Assembly (NCBI GenBank): GCA_018703155.1
Contig: JABJGS010000079.1
Coordinates: 1-64,000 of the forward strand
Source: Francisellaceae bacterium
GTDB taxonomy: Bacteria > Pseudomonadota > Gammaproteobacteria > UBA6186 > Azoamicaceae
DNA: 64,000 nucleotides
Direction of reading: 5' to 3'
Part shown: positions 1 through 9,143 of the stretch, piece by piece
Layout of the letters: each line of letters begins with the position of its first letter
How positions within the stretch are numbered: position 1 is the first letter of the stretch
The notes under the pieces: generated by a model
Seen by the model: only the letters and a program-made list of their open reading frames with translations
Databases searched by the model: none
Told to the model about the DNA's origin: nothing
Made by a program: the position numbers and the translations under genes

Positions 1-198
1 GTTATAACCTGTTACTTCCGTCAATGCCGCAGGGTTGTAGAAATTAGTAGAAGCATCTTCCCCTAATGAGCCTGCACCAGCATAAGCGGTACCTAAATCT
101 TTTGCATTTTGTTCTTGTATTTGGAAGCTTGCAGCAATCGCATAATTGCTAAATCCCATAAGCGCAGTTAGTGCGCAAATTTTTCCATATCTATTCAT
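1..198 (-). CDS. fadL: FadL-type outer-membrane fatty acid transporter, N-terminal part
   Basis: Only the first 66 codons lie in the window; the gene continues past its left edge. The start is an ATG with an AGGA Shine-Dalgarno about five bases upstream. Residues 1-23 form a signal peptide ending in AIAA. The mature end begins ASFQIQEQNAKDLG, followed by a Gly/Ala stretch and the NFYNPAAL motif, which is typical of the plug region of FadL/OmpP1 porins that import long-chain fatty acids. It lies downstream of the beta-oxidation cluster on the same strand, behind a terminator, so it probably has its own promoter. The family call is firm; the exact substrate is inferred from context. Confidence 0.85.
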   Translation of the reverse strand, partial: MNRYGKICALTALMGFSNYAIAASFQIQEQNAKDLGTAYAGAGSLGEDASTNFYNPAALTEVTGYN

Positions 199-337
199 AA
201 ATTCCTACCCTTGCATTACAGAACCATCTAGCCACTCATGTATGGAGGCTGGTCTCAATAGCACATATCATATCATGTGTTAGCGCAGATAATAAATAAT
301 TTGTAGGTAGGAATGCAAGCAATATAACATTTTTTTT

Positions 338-370
338 AAAAAAGAAGACCCCATTAAAATGTGGTCTTCT
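338..370 (-). terminator. Rho-independent terminator after the fad cluster
   Basis: Read on the minus strand, AGAAGACC pairs with GGTCTTCT across a short loop and is followed directly by a run of T. It sits about 15 bases after the stop codon of the chalcone-isomerase-like gene and separates the fad cluster from the fadL-type gene. Confidence 0.85.
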
Positions 371-384
371 ACTATAAATAAAAT

Positions 385-945
385 TTATGCACCCAATATA
401 GACTTTTGAAAACTGCCACTAGGAGGACTGTCGCCCATCCAAGCAGATAGTAATATGTTGTAGAACCCTTTGTCTTCAATACTTAACAATAGTTGACTGT
501 TTTTTATTAGCTTTGTCTTGCCTGACTTAGATTGCTGTATAACTAATTTATCTCCTGCCAGCATATCATCCTTAATGGATTTATAAAATAAACCTATGTT
601 ATCGGCCTGACCAACAAGTTCTGTTTTTGAGTTATTTTTTTCAATACCTTCTTTCCAACCCTTTATAAATTTTTGAGAGCTTATGCTTTTGTAAATAAAA
701 ACTATCCGCATTTCTTTAGGGCCGTGACTTTCTAAAGCCTCATGAGCTGTTGAAACCTTTCCATTGACATAAAATCCTGCAGCGTAAACATCTGTAAATA
801 CTTTCTTCCTAATTGCAACGCCTTGCAGATGTACTTCTTTCCCAACCTCAATGACAATCTTTTCTGGAAATTCAATATTGGCAATAACTCTTGCTTGAAC
901 AAATGCTGGCAATGCCAACAAGAGAAACAACACATACTTCTTCAT
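385..945 (-). CDS. Secreted chalcone-isomerase-like domain protein
   Basis: The protein has 186 residues from the ATG at 945, chosen because AGGA lies seven bases upstream and because the protein then begins with a clean signal peptide (MKKYVLFLLLALPAFVQA). An in-frame start further upstream would place extra residues before the signal. The body (VGKEVHLQGVAIRKKVF, TDVYAAGFYVNG) matches the bacterial chalcone-isomerase-like family (PF16036 type), small periplasmic proteins thought to bind fatty acids or other lipids; no enzyme activity is established. It follows fadJ by 23 bases on the same strand, suggesting a role in fatty acid handling between FadL and the beta-oxidation enzymes. Confidence 0.72.
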   Translation of the reverse strand: MKKYVLFLLLALPAFVQARVIANIEFPEKIVIEVGKEVHLQGVAIRKKVFTDVYAAGFYVNGKVSTAHEALESHGPKEMRIVFIYKSISSQKFIKGWKEGIEKNNSKTELVGQADNIGLFYKSIKDDMLAGDKLVIQQSKSGKTKLIKNSQLLLSIEDKGFYNILLSAWMGDSPPSGSFQKSILGA

Positions 946-968
946 AATCGGTCCTAACTTAATAAATT

Positions 969-2993
969 TTATGCCGCCCAACCTTCATCAGCAACAAACC
1001 TTTCGCCATAGCGCATAGCTAATGCATCAAGACGTTCTCTAATGTTTTTAACTTCTTCATCAGAAACATACTGCATCGGTCCACCACGGAACGGGGCAAA
1101 ACCTGTTCCAAATATCATTCCTGCATCTAAAAGATCCGTATCACTAACAATACCTTCTCTAAGGCACGCCACAGATTCATTTATCATACGCATAACCATT
1201 CGATCTGCCATGTCTTTTGAACCTTGCTGGTTAAAATCAGCTTTATTTTTTATTGGTCTACCATTTTTATATTTGTAAAACCCCTGACCAGATTTTTTAC
1301 CAAGATGCCCTGCGGATATGAGAGCATCTACTATTTTTGGCACTCTTTCTCCCAAACCTTGGGCTGCAGCTTTACAAACATCTAACCCAACAGTATCAGC
1401 AAGCTCAACAGGCCCCATTGGCATACCAAAGTCAGTGGCAACTTTATCAATAACAACTGGCGGTATACCCTCCTCATAAAGAGCAACACTTTCTAGCAAA
1501 TATGGAACCAAAACTCTGTTAACTAAAAATCCTGGTGAACTTTTCACCGGCAAAGGTAATTTATCTATTTTGCCAACAAAACTTAATGCCGCATCAACAA
1601 CCTCTGGATGAGTATCTTCATCATGTACAACTTCAACTAATGGCATTTGAGATACTGGATTGAAAAAATGTATCCCTACTAATCTATTAGTATCTTTCAT
1701 TTTTTCACCAATATCTTTTAAAGGTATTGTTGAAGTGTTTGTTGCCAAAATAGCAGAAGGCTTAGCTTTGGCCTCCAACTCAGAGAACAAATTGCTTTTT
1801 ATTTCTTTATTTTCAATTATGGCTTCAATAATAACATCAGCGACACAAGCTCCCAGCCCTGATACATCAGGAATAAATCGATCTTTCGCTGCCTGTATTT
1901 TATGTTTTAACTTCAATTTTTTTGTAAATAATTTCCCGGCTCGTTTAAAAGAACTAGCAATAGCATTTACATTTTGATCTTGCAGCGTTACTTTTAATCC
2001 TCGCAACGCACACCAAGCCGCTATATCTCCGCCCATAACTCCAGCGCCGACGACATGAACATGTTTAACACTTGCGCCTGTTTTTTTAGCAAGATTTTTT
2101 AATTTTTCTCTCAATAAATATACACGCAATAAATTTCTTGCAGTACTGGTACTAATCATTTTTTCAAAAGACTGCATTTCATAATACAGCGATTTACTAT
2201 GGTAACAACCATGCTGCTTCCATGTTGATATCACTGAGAATGGTGCTGGATAATGTCTTTTAGACACTTTTTTAGACACTTTCTTTTCTAATAACATGGC
2301 GACAATTGGCCTTGCAAAATCTTTTTGTAATAATTTTTGTATTCGTGTTTCAGATTTTTTCTTTGGCTTACGAAGAAGGTAATCATCAACTGCAGACAAT
2401 AAATATCTATCTGCTAGCACTGCATCGACTATCCCCATCTTCTTTGCTACTCGAGCAGATATAGTTCTACCGCTAAGAATAAGGTCCATTGCAGCTAATG
2501 GACCAATAAGTTTAGGCAACCTAACGGTACCACCCCATCCCGGATGAAAACCAAGCAATATTTCTGGAAGACCAAATCTAGTCTTGTCATTATCATGAGC
2601 GATTCGATAATCACAGGCTAAAGCAAATTCAAGTCCACCACCTAAACAAAATCCATCTATAAGAGCAATAGTTGTGTGCTTCAGAGACTCAAGTTTATTT
2701 AAAACTCTTTGCCCCATAGAAATCATATCTTTAGCAACATCCAGAGCTATAGAATCATCCATATCACCTAGTTGTTGTAAATCAGCTCCGGCTATAAAAC
2801 CACTAGACTTTCCTGACTTTAGTACAACCGCTGTAATTCTTTTATCATCGCTTATAGAATCTATAATGGATTCTAATTCCCGTATAACTTCTCTATTTAC
2901 TGAATTAACAGAACTTCCATTTTTATCAAAGATGAGCCAAAAAATACCTTTGCTCTCATTTAGTTCAATTTTCCAATGTTTCAAATCATCCAT
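969..2993 (-). CDS. fadJ: Fatty acid oxidation complex alpha subunit (enoyl-CoA hydratase / 3-hydroxyacyl-CoA dehydrogenase)
   Basis: A 674-residue two-domain enzyme. Residues 1-200 are a crotonase domain with the oxyanion segment IAGAD (67-71) and both catalytic glutamates, E122 in GGGLE and E144 in GLPE. The NAD-binding Rossmann domain starts at GAGVMG (316-321), and the dehydrogenase histidine is H442 in IHFFNP. It hydrates trans-2-enoyl-CoA and oxidises the 3-hydroxyacyl-CoA in the cytosol. It is slightly shorter than E. coli FadB or FadJ. The thiolase gene ends five bases before its start, so the two are co-transcribed and should form the usual alpha-beta complex. FadJ is preferred over FadB because the partner thiolase has FadI length. 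Confidence 0.92.
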   Translation of the reverse strand: MDDLKHWKIELNESKGIFWLIFDKNGSSVNSVNREVIRELESIIDSISDDKRITAVVLKSGKSSGFIAGADLQQLGDMDDSIALDVAKDMISMGQRVLNKLESLKHTTIALIDGFCLGGGLEFALACDYRIAHDNDKTRFGLPEILLGFHPGWGGTVRLPKLIGPLAAMDLILSGRTISARVAKKMGIVDAVLADRYLLSAVDDYLLRKPKKKSETRIQKLLQKDFARPIVAMLLEKKVSKKVSKRHYPAPFSVISTWKQHGCYHSKSLYYEMQSFEKMISTSTARNLLRVYLLREKLKNLAKKTGASVKHVHVVGAGVMGGDIAAWCALRGLKVTLQDQNVNAIASSFKRAGKLFTKKLKLKHKIQAAKDRFIPDVSGLGACVADVIIEAIIENKEIKSNLFSELEAKAKPSAILATNTSTIPLKDIGEKMKDTNRLVGIHFFNPVSQMPLVEVVHDEDTHPEVVDAALSFVGKIDKLPLPVKSSPGFLVNRVLVPYLLESVALYEEGIPPVVIDKVATDFGMPMGPVELADTVGLDVCKAAAQGLGERVPKIVDALISAGHLGKKSGQGFYKYKNGRPIKNKADFNQQGSKDMADRMVMRMINESVACLREGIVSDTDLLDAGMIFGTGFAPFRGGPMQYVSDEEVKNIRERLDALAMRYGERFVADEGWAA

Positions 2994-2998
2994 GAATG

Positions 2999-4285
2999 CT
3001 ACCCCTCAACCCTTTCAATAAGCACTGCTCCACCTTGGCCTCCACCAATACATAAAGAAGCAACACCCAGTTTGGCATTATTTCTTTCAAGAACACGAGC
3101 TAGATGGAGTGTTATCCTTGCTCCGCTAGCACCAACAGGATGCCCTAATGCTATAGCACCGCCATCGACATTTAAGCACTCTTCCTTTATTTTACCAGCA
3201 ATTTCATCAGTACCTAAATACTCTTTACATTTTGCAGAGTCAGACAATGTTCTTGTACAAGAAATTACTTGTGCCGCAAAAGCTTCATTTATTTCCCAAA
3301 AGTCTATGTCATTAACTGACATTTTATTTTTTAACAATAAATCTCTTATTGCATAAGCTGGTCCTAAACCCATTATAGTAGGATCTAAGCCGGACCATGC
3401 AAAATCCAATACCTTTGCAATAGGCTTTAAGCCATGTTTTGCAACAGCATCACCTGATGCTAACAATACAAAAGCTGCGCCATCAGTTAATTGAGAGCTG
3501 TTTCCTGCAGTTACCATACCGTAAGGTCTATCAAAAACTGGCTTTAATTTAGCCAATCTTTCCAGTGAAGAATCTTTCCTCACCCCGTTATCACTCAATA
3601 TTGATTGTCCATTAAATGATACCAAAGGAGATAACTCGCTATCTAACATACCGTTACTTTGTGCTAGAATGGCTTTTTCATGACTTTTTAAGGCGAACTC
3701 ATCCATTTCACTACGCGTTATATCAAAAAGGTAGGCAAGTTTCTCAGCAGTTTGCCCCATTGACATGTTCACAAGTGGGTCAGTTAAACCTTTAAGCAAG
3801 GAGATTACCGGTGCTAAAAAATGAGGGCGAAAATCTAAAGCAGTTTTTGCTTTTGTCGCCAACGTTTTTGATTTATTCAAATTTATTAACCATTTAACCA
3901 TTGCAGACTTGAAAAGTAATGGTGCCCTACTCATAGCTTCAGTACCACCGGCAATGACAAAGTCATGTCGACCATTTAAGATATCTTTTACGCCACAATC
4001 AATAGCTTGTAATCCTGACGCGCAATTCCTTTGTACCGTCCACCCTGTAACGCTATCTTTACACCCAGAACGCAGTGCAATAATTCTACCAATGTTGGCC
4101 TCATCTGCACTAGGAGCAACACAACCTGTTATAACCTCTCCTACATTGTTTATATCAATTGGTATTTTTGAAAATAAAGATTGCAAGCTAGCAACAGCTA
4201 GATCTGATGCACTCCAAGGGTTTAGCACCCCTAAAGCGCGTATAAATGGAGTTCGATTACCATCGATTAAGTATACATCCTTCAT
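2999..4285 (-). CDS. fadI: 3-ketoacyl-CoA thiolase, beta subunit of the fatty acid oxidation complex
   Basis: A 428-residue thiolase that cleaves 3-ketoacyl-CoA with CoA to acetyl-CoA and a shortened acyl-CoA. The acyl-accepting cysteine is C88 in QRNCASGLQA; the second active-site region shows GHPVGASGAR and the C-terminal CIGGGQGG motif. Its length is close to FadI (about 436) rather than FadA (about 390). It lies between fadE and fadJ on the same strand, 75 bases after fadE and five before fadJ. The Shine-Dalgarno is weak (GGAA). Confidence 0.93.
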   Translation of the reverse strand: MKDVYLIDGNRTPFIRALGVLNPWSASDLAVASLQSLFSKIPIDINNVGEVITGCVAPSADEANIGRIIALRSGCKDSVTGWTVQRNCASGLQAIDCGVKDILNGRHDFVIAGGTEAMSRAPLLFKSAMVKWLINLNKSKTLATKAKTALDFRPHFLAPVISLLKGLTDPLVNMSMGQTAEKLAYLFDITRSEMDEFALKSHEKAILAQSNGMLDSELSPLVSFNGQSILSDNGVRKDSSLERLAKLKPVFDRPYGMVTAGNSSQLTDGAAFVLLASGDAVAKHGLKPIAKVLDFAWSGLDPTIMGLGPAYAIRDLLLKNKMSVNDIDFWEINEAFAAQVISCTRTLSDSAKCKEYLGTDEIAGKIKEECLNVDGGAIALGHPVGASGARITLHLARVLERNNAKLGVASLCIGGGQGGAVLIERVEG

Positions 4286-4360
4286 AATAAATTTCCGAGT
4301 AGCTTATGTTCCATAATAATTCCTGATAGCATACAAATAAATTTGCAGCCAAACAAACCT

Positions 4361-6832
4361 TTATACAAAGCTTTCATGCTTTGTTTGCACGATACTATTA
4401 GTTAATTCTCTAAGATTTTCAAATTCATCAACACTAATAGCATCTAATTGTGCTTCTTCATACTGTTTGAGTAAAGCAGTTTCTTTCTCATCTATAATGT
4501 TTAAAGATTTCGCTAACTCAAGTTGCCTGCCTAAAGAAATGCCTTTAGGAAATTTCCCTGCTCTTCTTGCTTGATTAAGTTTATCAAGAATTGGATCGAC
4601 TAGCAGAGATAATCTAAAAGCATTTTCTACTTTACCACAAGCATCATCTGAAGATGTGTCTAAGTAACAGAAACTAACCCAACGTTTACGCAGTTCAGTT
4701 TCTTTCAACATCATGTCAGCAAGTTGTACAGACAAACGGTCTGTTGGTTTTTCATACGGATTACCGAATGGAAAAATAATAAATTTAAGAATACCACCGA
4801 TTACAGGAACAGGAAAATTTCTAAGTACTGTCTCTATTCTCTGTCCTACAGTATACAAATCATCTTCAATTGCCCATTGCATAAATAACTCTTCATCTTC
4901 GCAAGTATCCATTTGCTCAAAATATTTAAGAGTTGCTGCAGCCATGAAGAGATGACTTAAAATATCTCCCAGTTTAGCAGAAAGAATTTCTAACCTTTTT
5001 AGCTTACCTCCTAAGGTTGATAATGCTAATTCACTTACCATAGATAAGGCTATACTCATCCTTTCGATCTGTTTGTAGTAATTTTTTGTTAAGAACGAAC
5101 GATTTCCAACTAAGATTAATCTTCCACCAGTAAAGGAATGTAATAATAATCTACAAGTATTTCTAACTACATAGCCAATATGTCCTAATAATGCCTCATC
5201 GAAACTATCAATACCTGATTTTTCATCTGGACAACTAGCAGCATTAATTTCACTTTGAATATAAGGGTGACATCTAATAGCTCCTTGTCCAAAAATAATC
5301 ATAGAACGTGTAAGAATATTAGCTCCTTCTACAGTAATGCTAACGGGCACCCCTTGGTAGGCACGCCCCAGGTAATTCCTTGGGCCTAGGATAATTCCTT
5401 TGCCTGCATGTATATCCATTGAATCAGAAAGTACAGAGCGTCCCATTTCAGTCATATGATATTTCGCAATTGCTGTAACAACAGAAGGCTTACCACATCC
5501 ATCAATAGCTGCAATAGTAAATTGACGCATCGCCTCGAGACGATATGCCATACCTCCAATTCTCGCCAATGCTTCCTTTATACCCTCAAATTGTCCTATA
5601 GACATATTGAACTGAGTTCTTACTTTGGCATATGCTCCTGTCATTACATAGCTATGTTTTCCACCGGCAGCACTTAAAGCTGGTAAAGAAATCCCTCTTC
5701 CAGCAGATAAACATTCGACTAACATGCGCCAACCTTTTCCTGCCATTTCCTTTCCACCGATAATGAAATCCAATGGAATGAAAACATCTTTTCCAATAGT
5801 TGGTCCATTCATAAAAGCCATATTTAAAGGTAAATGACGGTTACCAACTTCGATACCTGGTAAATTAGTTGGTAACAGACAAACTGTAATACCTAAATCT
5901 TCTTCCTCTCCAATTAAATTTTCAGGATCTAATAATCTAAAAGCTAGTCCTAGTACTGTTGCAATAGGTGCTAGAGTAATATATCTCTTTTTCCAATTTA
6001 ATTTCATTCCCAAACATTCTTCATTATCATAAATACCATTACATATCACCCCGGTATCAGATATAGATGTTGCATCGCTTCCTGCTGTTGGTGAAGTAAG
6101 AGCAAAGCATGGGACTTCTCTGCCATCGGCAAGTTTTGGTAAATAATAATCCTTTTGTTCCTGGGTTCCATAATGCAGTAACAGTTCTGCTGGTCCTAAT
6201 GAGTTAGGCACCATTACAGACACTGCTGCAGTTAAACTCCTTGAGGCAATTTTTTGGACAACAGCAGAGTTTGCTATTGGAGAGAATCCTTTGCCGCCAT
6301 ATTCCCGTGGTATAATAAGCCCCATAAATCCCTGTTTTTTAATATAATCCCAGGACTCTTTCGGCAAATCATAAAGCTCTGCTGTGATTTTCCAATCATC
6401 AAGCATTGAGCATAATGTATCAACTTCATTATCAACAAAGCTCTGTTCTTCTTTACTAAGTTTGGGTAAATCTATTTTATCAAACTCAGCCCAATTAGGA
6501 TTACCTTTAAATAGGTTCGCTTCCCACCAAACACTCCCTGAATCTAAAGCTTCTTGCTCAGTAGTACTAATTGTTGGTAAAGAACGGCGGAGAATCCTAA
6601 ATATGTTTTTTGTTATTAATTGCTTTCTAAAAGAAGTCAGCCCCACTACCAACATGGACATGATTAACATGGTCGTGAAAAAAGCCATTCCCATAAAGCT
6701 AAGAAATCCTACTAAATTTAAAGCCGTCACAATGACAAGAGAGCCAACTGTTACAGACCAAAAACCAAAATTTGTATAGGATACTAGCCCAATTAATAGG
6801 ACAATAGTAACAAGACACTCTAGGATGAACAT
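4361..6832 (-). CDS. fadE: Acyl-CoA dehydrogenase FadE
   Basis: An 823-residue FadE-type acyl-CoA dehydrogenase, which introduces the first double bond of beta-oxidation with FAD. The N-terminus has two to three hydrophobic segments (roughly residues 3-75), as in other FadE proteins. The acyl-CoA dehydrogenase core follows, with ALTSPTAGSDA, GREVPCF and the VEGANILTRSMIIFGQGA segment, then the long FadE-specific C-terminus. The start at 6832 is chosen because AGGAG lies six bases upstream; an upstream in-frame GTG at 6874 has no ribosome binding site. It is the first gene of the minus-strand fad cluster. Confidence 0.93.
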   Translation of the reverse strand: MFILECLVTIVLLIGLVSYTNFGFWSVTVGSLVIVTALNLVGFLSFMGMAFFTTMLIMSMLVVGLTSFRKQLITKNIFRILRRSLPTISTTEQEALDSGSVWWEANLFKGNPNWAEFDKIDLPKLSKEEQSFVDNEVDTLCSMLDDWKITAELYDLPKESWDYIKKQGFMGLIIPREYGGKGFSPIANSAVVQKIASRSLTAAVSVMVPNSLGPAELLLHYGTQEQKDYYLPKLADGREVPCFALTSPTAGSDATSISDTGVICNGIYDNEECLGMKLNWKKRYITLAPIATVLGLAFRLLDPENLIGEEEDLGITVCLLPTNLPGIEVGNRHLPLNMAFMNGPTIGKDVFIPLDFIIGGKEMAGKGWRMLVECLSAGRGISLPALSAAGGKHSYVMTGAYAKVRTQFNMSIGQFEGIKEALARIGGMAYRLEAMRQFTIAAIDGCGKPSVVTAIAKYHMTEMGRSVLSDSMDIHAGKGIILGPRNYLGRAYQGVPVSITVEGANILTRSMIIFGQGAIRCHPYIQSEINAASCPDEKSGIDSFDEALLGHIGYVVRNTCRLLLHSFTGGRLILVGNRSFLTKNYYKQIERMSIALSMVSELALSTLGGKLKRLEILSAKLGDILSHLFMAAATLKYFEQMDTCEDEELFMQWAIEDDLYTVGQRIETVLRNFPVPVIGGILKFIIFPFGNPYEKPTDRLSVQLADMMLKETELRKRWVSFCYLDTSSDDACGKVENAFRLSLLVDPILDKLNQARRAGKFPKGISLGRQLELAKSLNIIDEKETALLKQYEEAQLDAISVDEFENLRELTNSIVQTKHESFV

Positions 6833-6924
6833 CAGACACTCCTTCACTAAACCATGTAAAGGGTTAATATACACAATATGTTGTTATCTATGCAGCATAA
6901 AACTTACCTATTTCACCAGTTTAG

Positions 6925-6944
6925 ACCTATACTTAAATATAGGT
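6925..6944. promoter_or_regulatory. 20-bp palindrome between fadE and the DUF6763 gene
   Basis: ACCTATA and TATAGGT face each other across six bases (CTTAAA). The palindrome sits in the divergent intergenic region, about 25 bases before the plus-strand gene and 93 before fadE. It has the geometry of a dimeric repressor site; the regulator is unknown. Confidence 0.45.
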
Positions 6945-6968
6945 TGATTGATATTTCTGGAGGTTTAA

Positions 6969-7274
6969 GTGAATACAAAGCCAATTATTGGTAGCTGGTA
7001 TGGGTCTACAGAAATTCCATCGATCTTTGAAGTGGTCGCTTATTCAGATGTTGATAATTCTTATGAAATTCAGCTATTTGAAGGTGAAATTGCTGAATTA
7101 GATGAGGATAATTGGGATGAAATGTCTATATATGAAGTCTCTCAACCTGAAGACTGGTCTGGAGCTTTAGAAATACCTACTGAAGATTTAATCGAATACC
7201 TTGACTGCTACCGTGCACAGGGTGATGCTGAGTATGAAGTAGCAAATATGATTGAAGAAAACTTCAAATGCTGA
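6969..7274 (+). CDS. Small acidic DUF6763-type protein
   Basis: A 101-residue acidic protein with a GTG start and a strong GGAGG five bases upstream. The pattern PIIGSWY, FEVVAYS, a central acidic stretch and PEDWSG is what I recall for the DUF6763 family of short gammaproteobacterial proteins. No function is known. It lies upstream of lexA and divergent from fadE. It stops at UGA, with a UAA four codons later in the same frame. Confidence 0.75.
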   Translation: MNTKPIIGSWYGSTEIPSIFEVVAYSDVDNSYEIQLFEGEIAELDEDNWDEMSIYEVSQPEDWSGALEIPTEDLIEYLDCYRAQGDAEYEVANMIEENFKC

Positions 7275-7298
7275 CCCCTTGACTAATCCTCATTAAAG

Positions 7299-7314
7299 CT
7301 GGACAAAAACTCAG
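7299..7314. promoter_or_regulatory. Possible LexA operator upstream of lexA
   Basis: CTG and CAG are spaced by ten bases, the core geometry of the gammaproteobacterial SOS box, 48 bases before the lexA start. The outer positions (CTGG, TCAG) deviate from the consensus CTGT-N8-ACAG. Autoregulation of lexA is usual, which supports the call, but the match is imperfect. Confidence 0.4.
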
Positions 7315-7362
7315 TAATATGTTTAAACTTAATTAGACAGATATAAAAGAGTTCTCGCGGTT

Positions 7363-7962
7363 ATGAAACTTACTAACAAACAAAAAGAAATTCTATCTTT
7401 TTTAGAGGAACACATTGAAGATAATGGGGCTCCTCCTACTAGGGTAGAAATTGCTCAAAAAATGGGATACAAGTCCCCCAATGCTGCAGAAGATCATTTA
7501 AAAGCATTGAACAAGAAAGGAGCAATCGAGCTACTACCTGGTACCTCCAGAGGAATTAAAATTAATAGAAAAAGCCATAACCCAGGTATTCCTGTTATTG
7601 GAAAAGTAGCTGCTGGATTACCAATATTAGCTAGCGAGAACATTAGTACCTACCACAACATAGACAGCAAATTATTCCACCAAAAACCTTCATTCATGCT
7701 TCAGGTAACTGGGGATAGCATGAGAGATGCTGGAATCTTAGATGGAGACCTTATTGCGGTAAAACCATCTGTTGATGTAAATAATGGCGATATTGTTGTT
7801 GCTAGACTCGATGATGAGGTTACAGTAAAGCGTATATTTATATCTTCAGATAAAGTTGTGCTTACACCTGAAAACGATGCTTTTGATCCTATAGAAGTAC
7901 TTGCCAATCAACCTAATTTTGCTATCGAAGGGCTAGTAGTTGGATTAATCCGCTCAATATAA
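7363..7962 (+). CDS. lexA: LexA SOS repressor
   Basis: A 199-residue LexA of normal length. Residues 1-65 form the winged helix DNA-binding domain (LTNKQKEILSFLEEHI, PPTRVEIAQKMGYKSPNAAE). The autocleavage bond is the Ala-Gly in VAAGLP, the catalytic serine is in GDSMRDAGI, and the lysine is in DDEVTVKR. It represses DNA-damage genes and self-cleaves on RecA filaments. A possible SOS box lies upstream. AddAB-like and RecJ genes lie elsewhere in the window but are not adjacent. Confidence 0.96.
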   Translation: MKLTNKQKEILSFLEEHIEDNGAPPTRVEIAQKMGYKSPNAAEDHLKALNKKGAIELLPGTSRGIKINRKSHNPGIPVIGKVAAGLPILASENISTYHNIDSKLFHQKPSFMLQVTGDSMRDAGILDGDLIAVKPSVDVNNGDIVVARLDDEVTVKRIFISSDKVVLTPENDAFDPIEVLANQPNFAIEGLVVGLIRSI

Positions 7963-8039
7963 GAGTCAGGCTTATTCATTCCACCATAACTAACTGTTAT
8001 AATTTCTTCAGGATTATATATTAGTTGGAGTGTTAGCTA

Positions 8040-9143
8040 ATGGCTTATATTATTGTTGGAATGTCTGGTGGCGTTGATTCATCAGTAGCAGCTTATCTTT
8101 TAATCCAGCAAGGCCATCAAGTTGAAGGCCTATTTATGAAAAATTGGGATGAAGAAGATGGTAGCTGCACAGCAGAGCAAGATATTAGTGATGCTCAAAG
8201 TGTTTGCAACAAACTAAACATTCCTCTACACAAAATCAACTTTGCTGCGGAATATTGGGAAAATGTATTTGAGCACTTTCTACAAGAATACAAGAATGCC
8301 CGCACCCCAAACCCAGATATTTTATGTAATAGTGAGATAAAGTTTAAATATTTCGTCGACTATGCAAAAAAACTCGGTGCAGATTATATTGCGACGGGAC
8401 ACTACGCAGGTATTGTAGAAAATAATAATAAGTTTGATCTTATCAAGGGACAAGATGCAACTAAAGATCAATCCTATTTTCTTTACAAATTAAATCAACA
8501 GCAATTACAAAGTGCACTTTTTCCTTTAGCTAATATTGAGAAAAGTGAAATTCGAAGTATCGCTAAAGATCTTGGCTTGTTAAATCATGATAAGAAGGAT
8601 AGCACAGGGATCTGTTTTATCAGCCCAGGTAAATTTCGAGACTTTTTACAAAGCTACATTCCATGCAAGCCAGGCAAAATTCTAACTCCTGATGGTATCG
8701 AAATTGGGATTCACAATGGCGTAATGTATTATACCATTGGCCAACGACATGGGCTCGGTATTGGTGGACAAAAAAATTTTGGAGATGAGCCTTGGTTTAT
8801 TGTGGAAAAAGATGCGAAGACCAATATTTTAACTGTTGTTCAAGGTACTGCTCATGAGCTGTTGTATCACAATGCTTTAGAGGCAAATAATTTCCATTGG
8901 ATTAACCCCGATCATAAAAAAAATGGAGAGTTCTCTTGCCAAGCAAAAATCAGATATAGACAAACCGATCAACAGTGCCAAGTGGTTATTAACGAGGAAA
9001 GCTGTAGAGCTTACTTTGATGAGCCACAAAGAGCTGTTAGCCCGGGACAATCTATTGTTTTTTATCAAAATGATATATGCTTAGGCGGTGCAATCATTAC
9101 AAAGGCACTTAACAGTCGAGAGAGTAATAATAATGAGCAATAA
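8040..9143 (+). CDS. mnmA: tRNA-specific 2-thiouridylase MnmA
   Basis: A 367-residue enzyme that thiolates U34 of Lys, Glu and Gln tRNAs. The N-terminal PP-loop is GMSGGVDSS near residues 7-15. The catalytic cysteines are expected in NPDILCNSEIKF and GICFISPGKFRDF, both present. ATG start with GGAG ten bases upstream. It overlaps hflD by 11 bases, and purB follows, the conserved gammaproteobacterial order. Confidence 0.96.
   Translation: MAYIIVGMSGGVDSSVAAYLLIQQGHQVEGLFMKNWDEEDGSCTAEQDISDAQSVCNKLNIPLHKINFAAEYWENVFEHFLQEYKNARTPNPDILCNSEIKFKYFVDYAKKLGADYIATGHYAGIVENNNKFDLIKGQDATKDQSYFLYKLNQQQLQSALFPLANIEKSEIRSIAKDLGLLNHDKKDSTGICFISPGKFRDFLQSYIPCKPGKILTPDGIEIGIHNGVMYYTIGQRHGLGIGGQKNFGDEPWFIVEKDAKTNILTVVQGTAHELLYHNALEANNFHWINPDHKKNGEFSCQAKIRYRQTDQQCQVVINEESCRAYFDEPQRAVSPGQSIVFYQNDICLGGAIITKALNSRESNNNEQ

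Noticed and set aside
6833-6874. Upstream GTG start of fadE
   Set aside because: No ribosome binding site precedes it, while AGGAG stands six bases before the ATG at 6832.
7701-7907. Antisense open frame within lexA
   Set aside because: Shadow of the lexA coding frame without ribosome binding site or recognisable product; the same applies to other antisense frames, for example inside nhaD and fadJ.
9088-9132. Longer N-terminus for HflD
   Set aside because: The extension lies inside mnmA and does not match the family; MSNNFNDRTLAL aligns with known starts.
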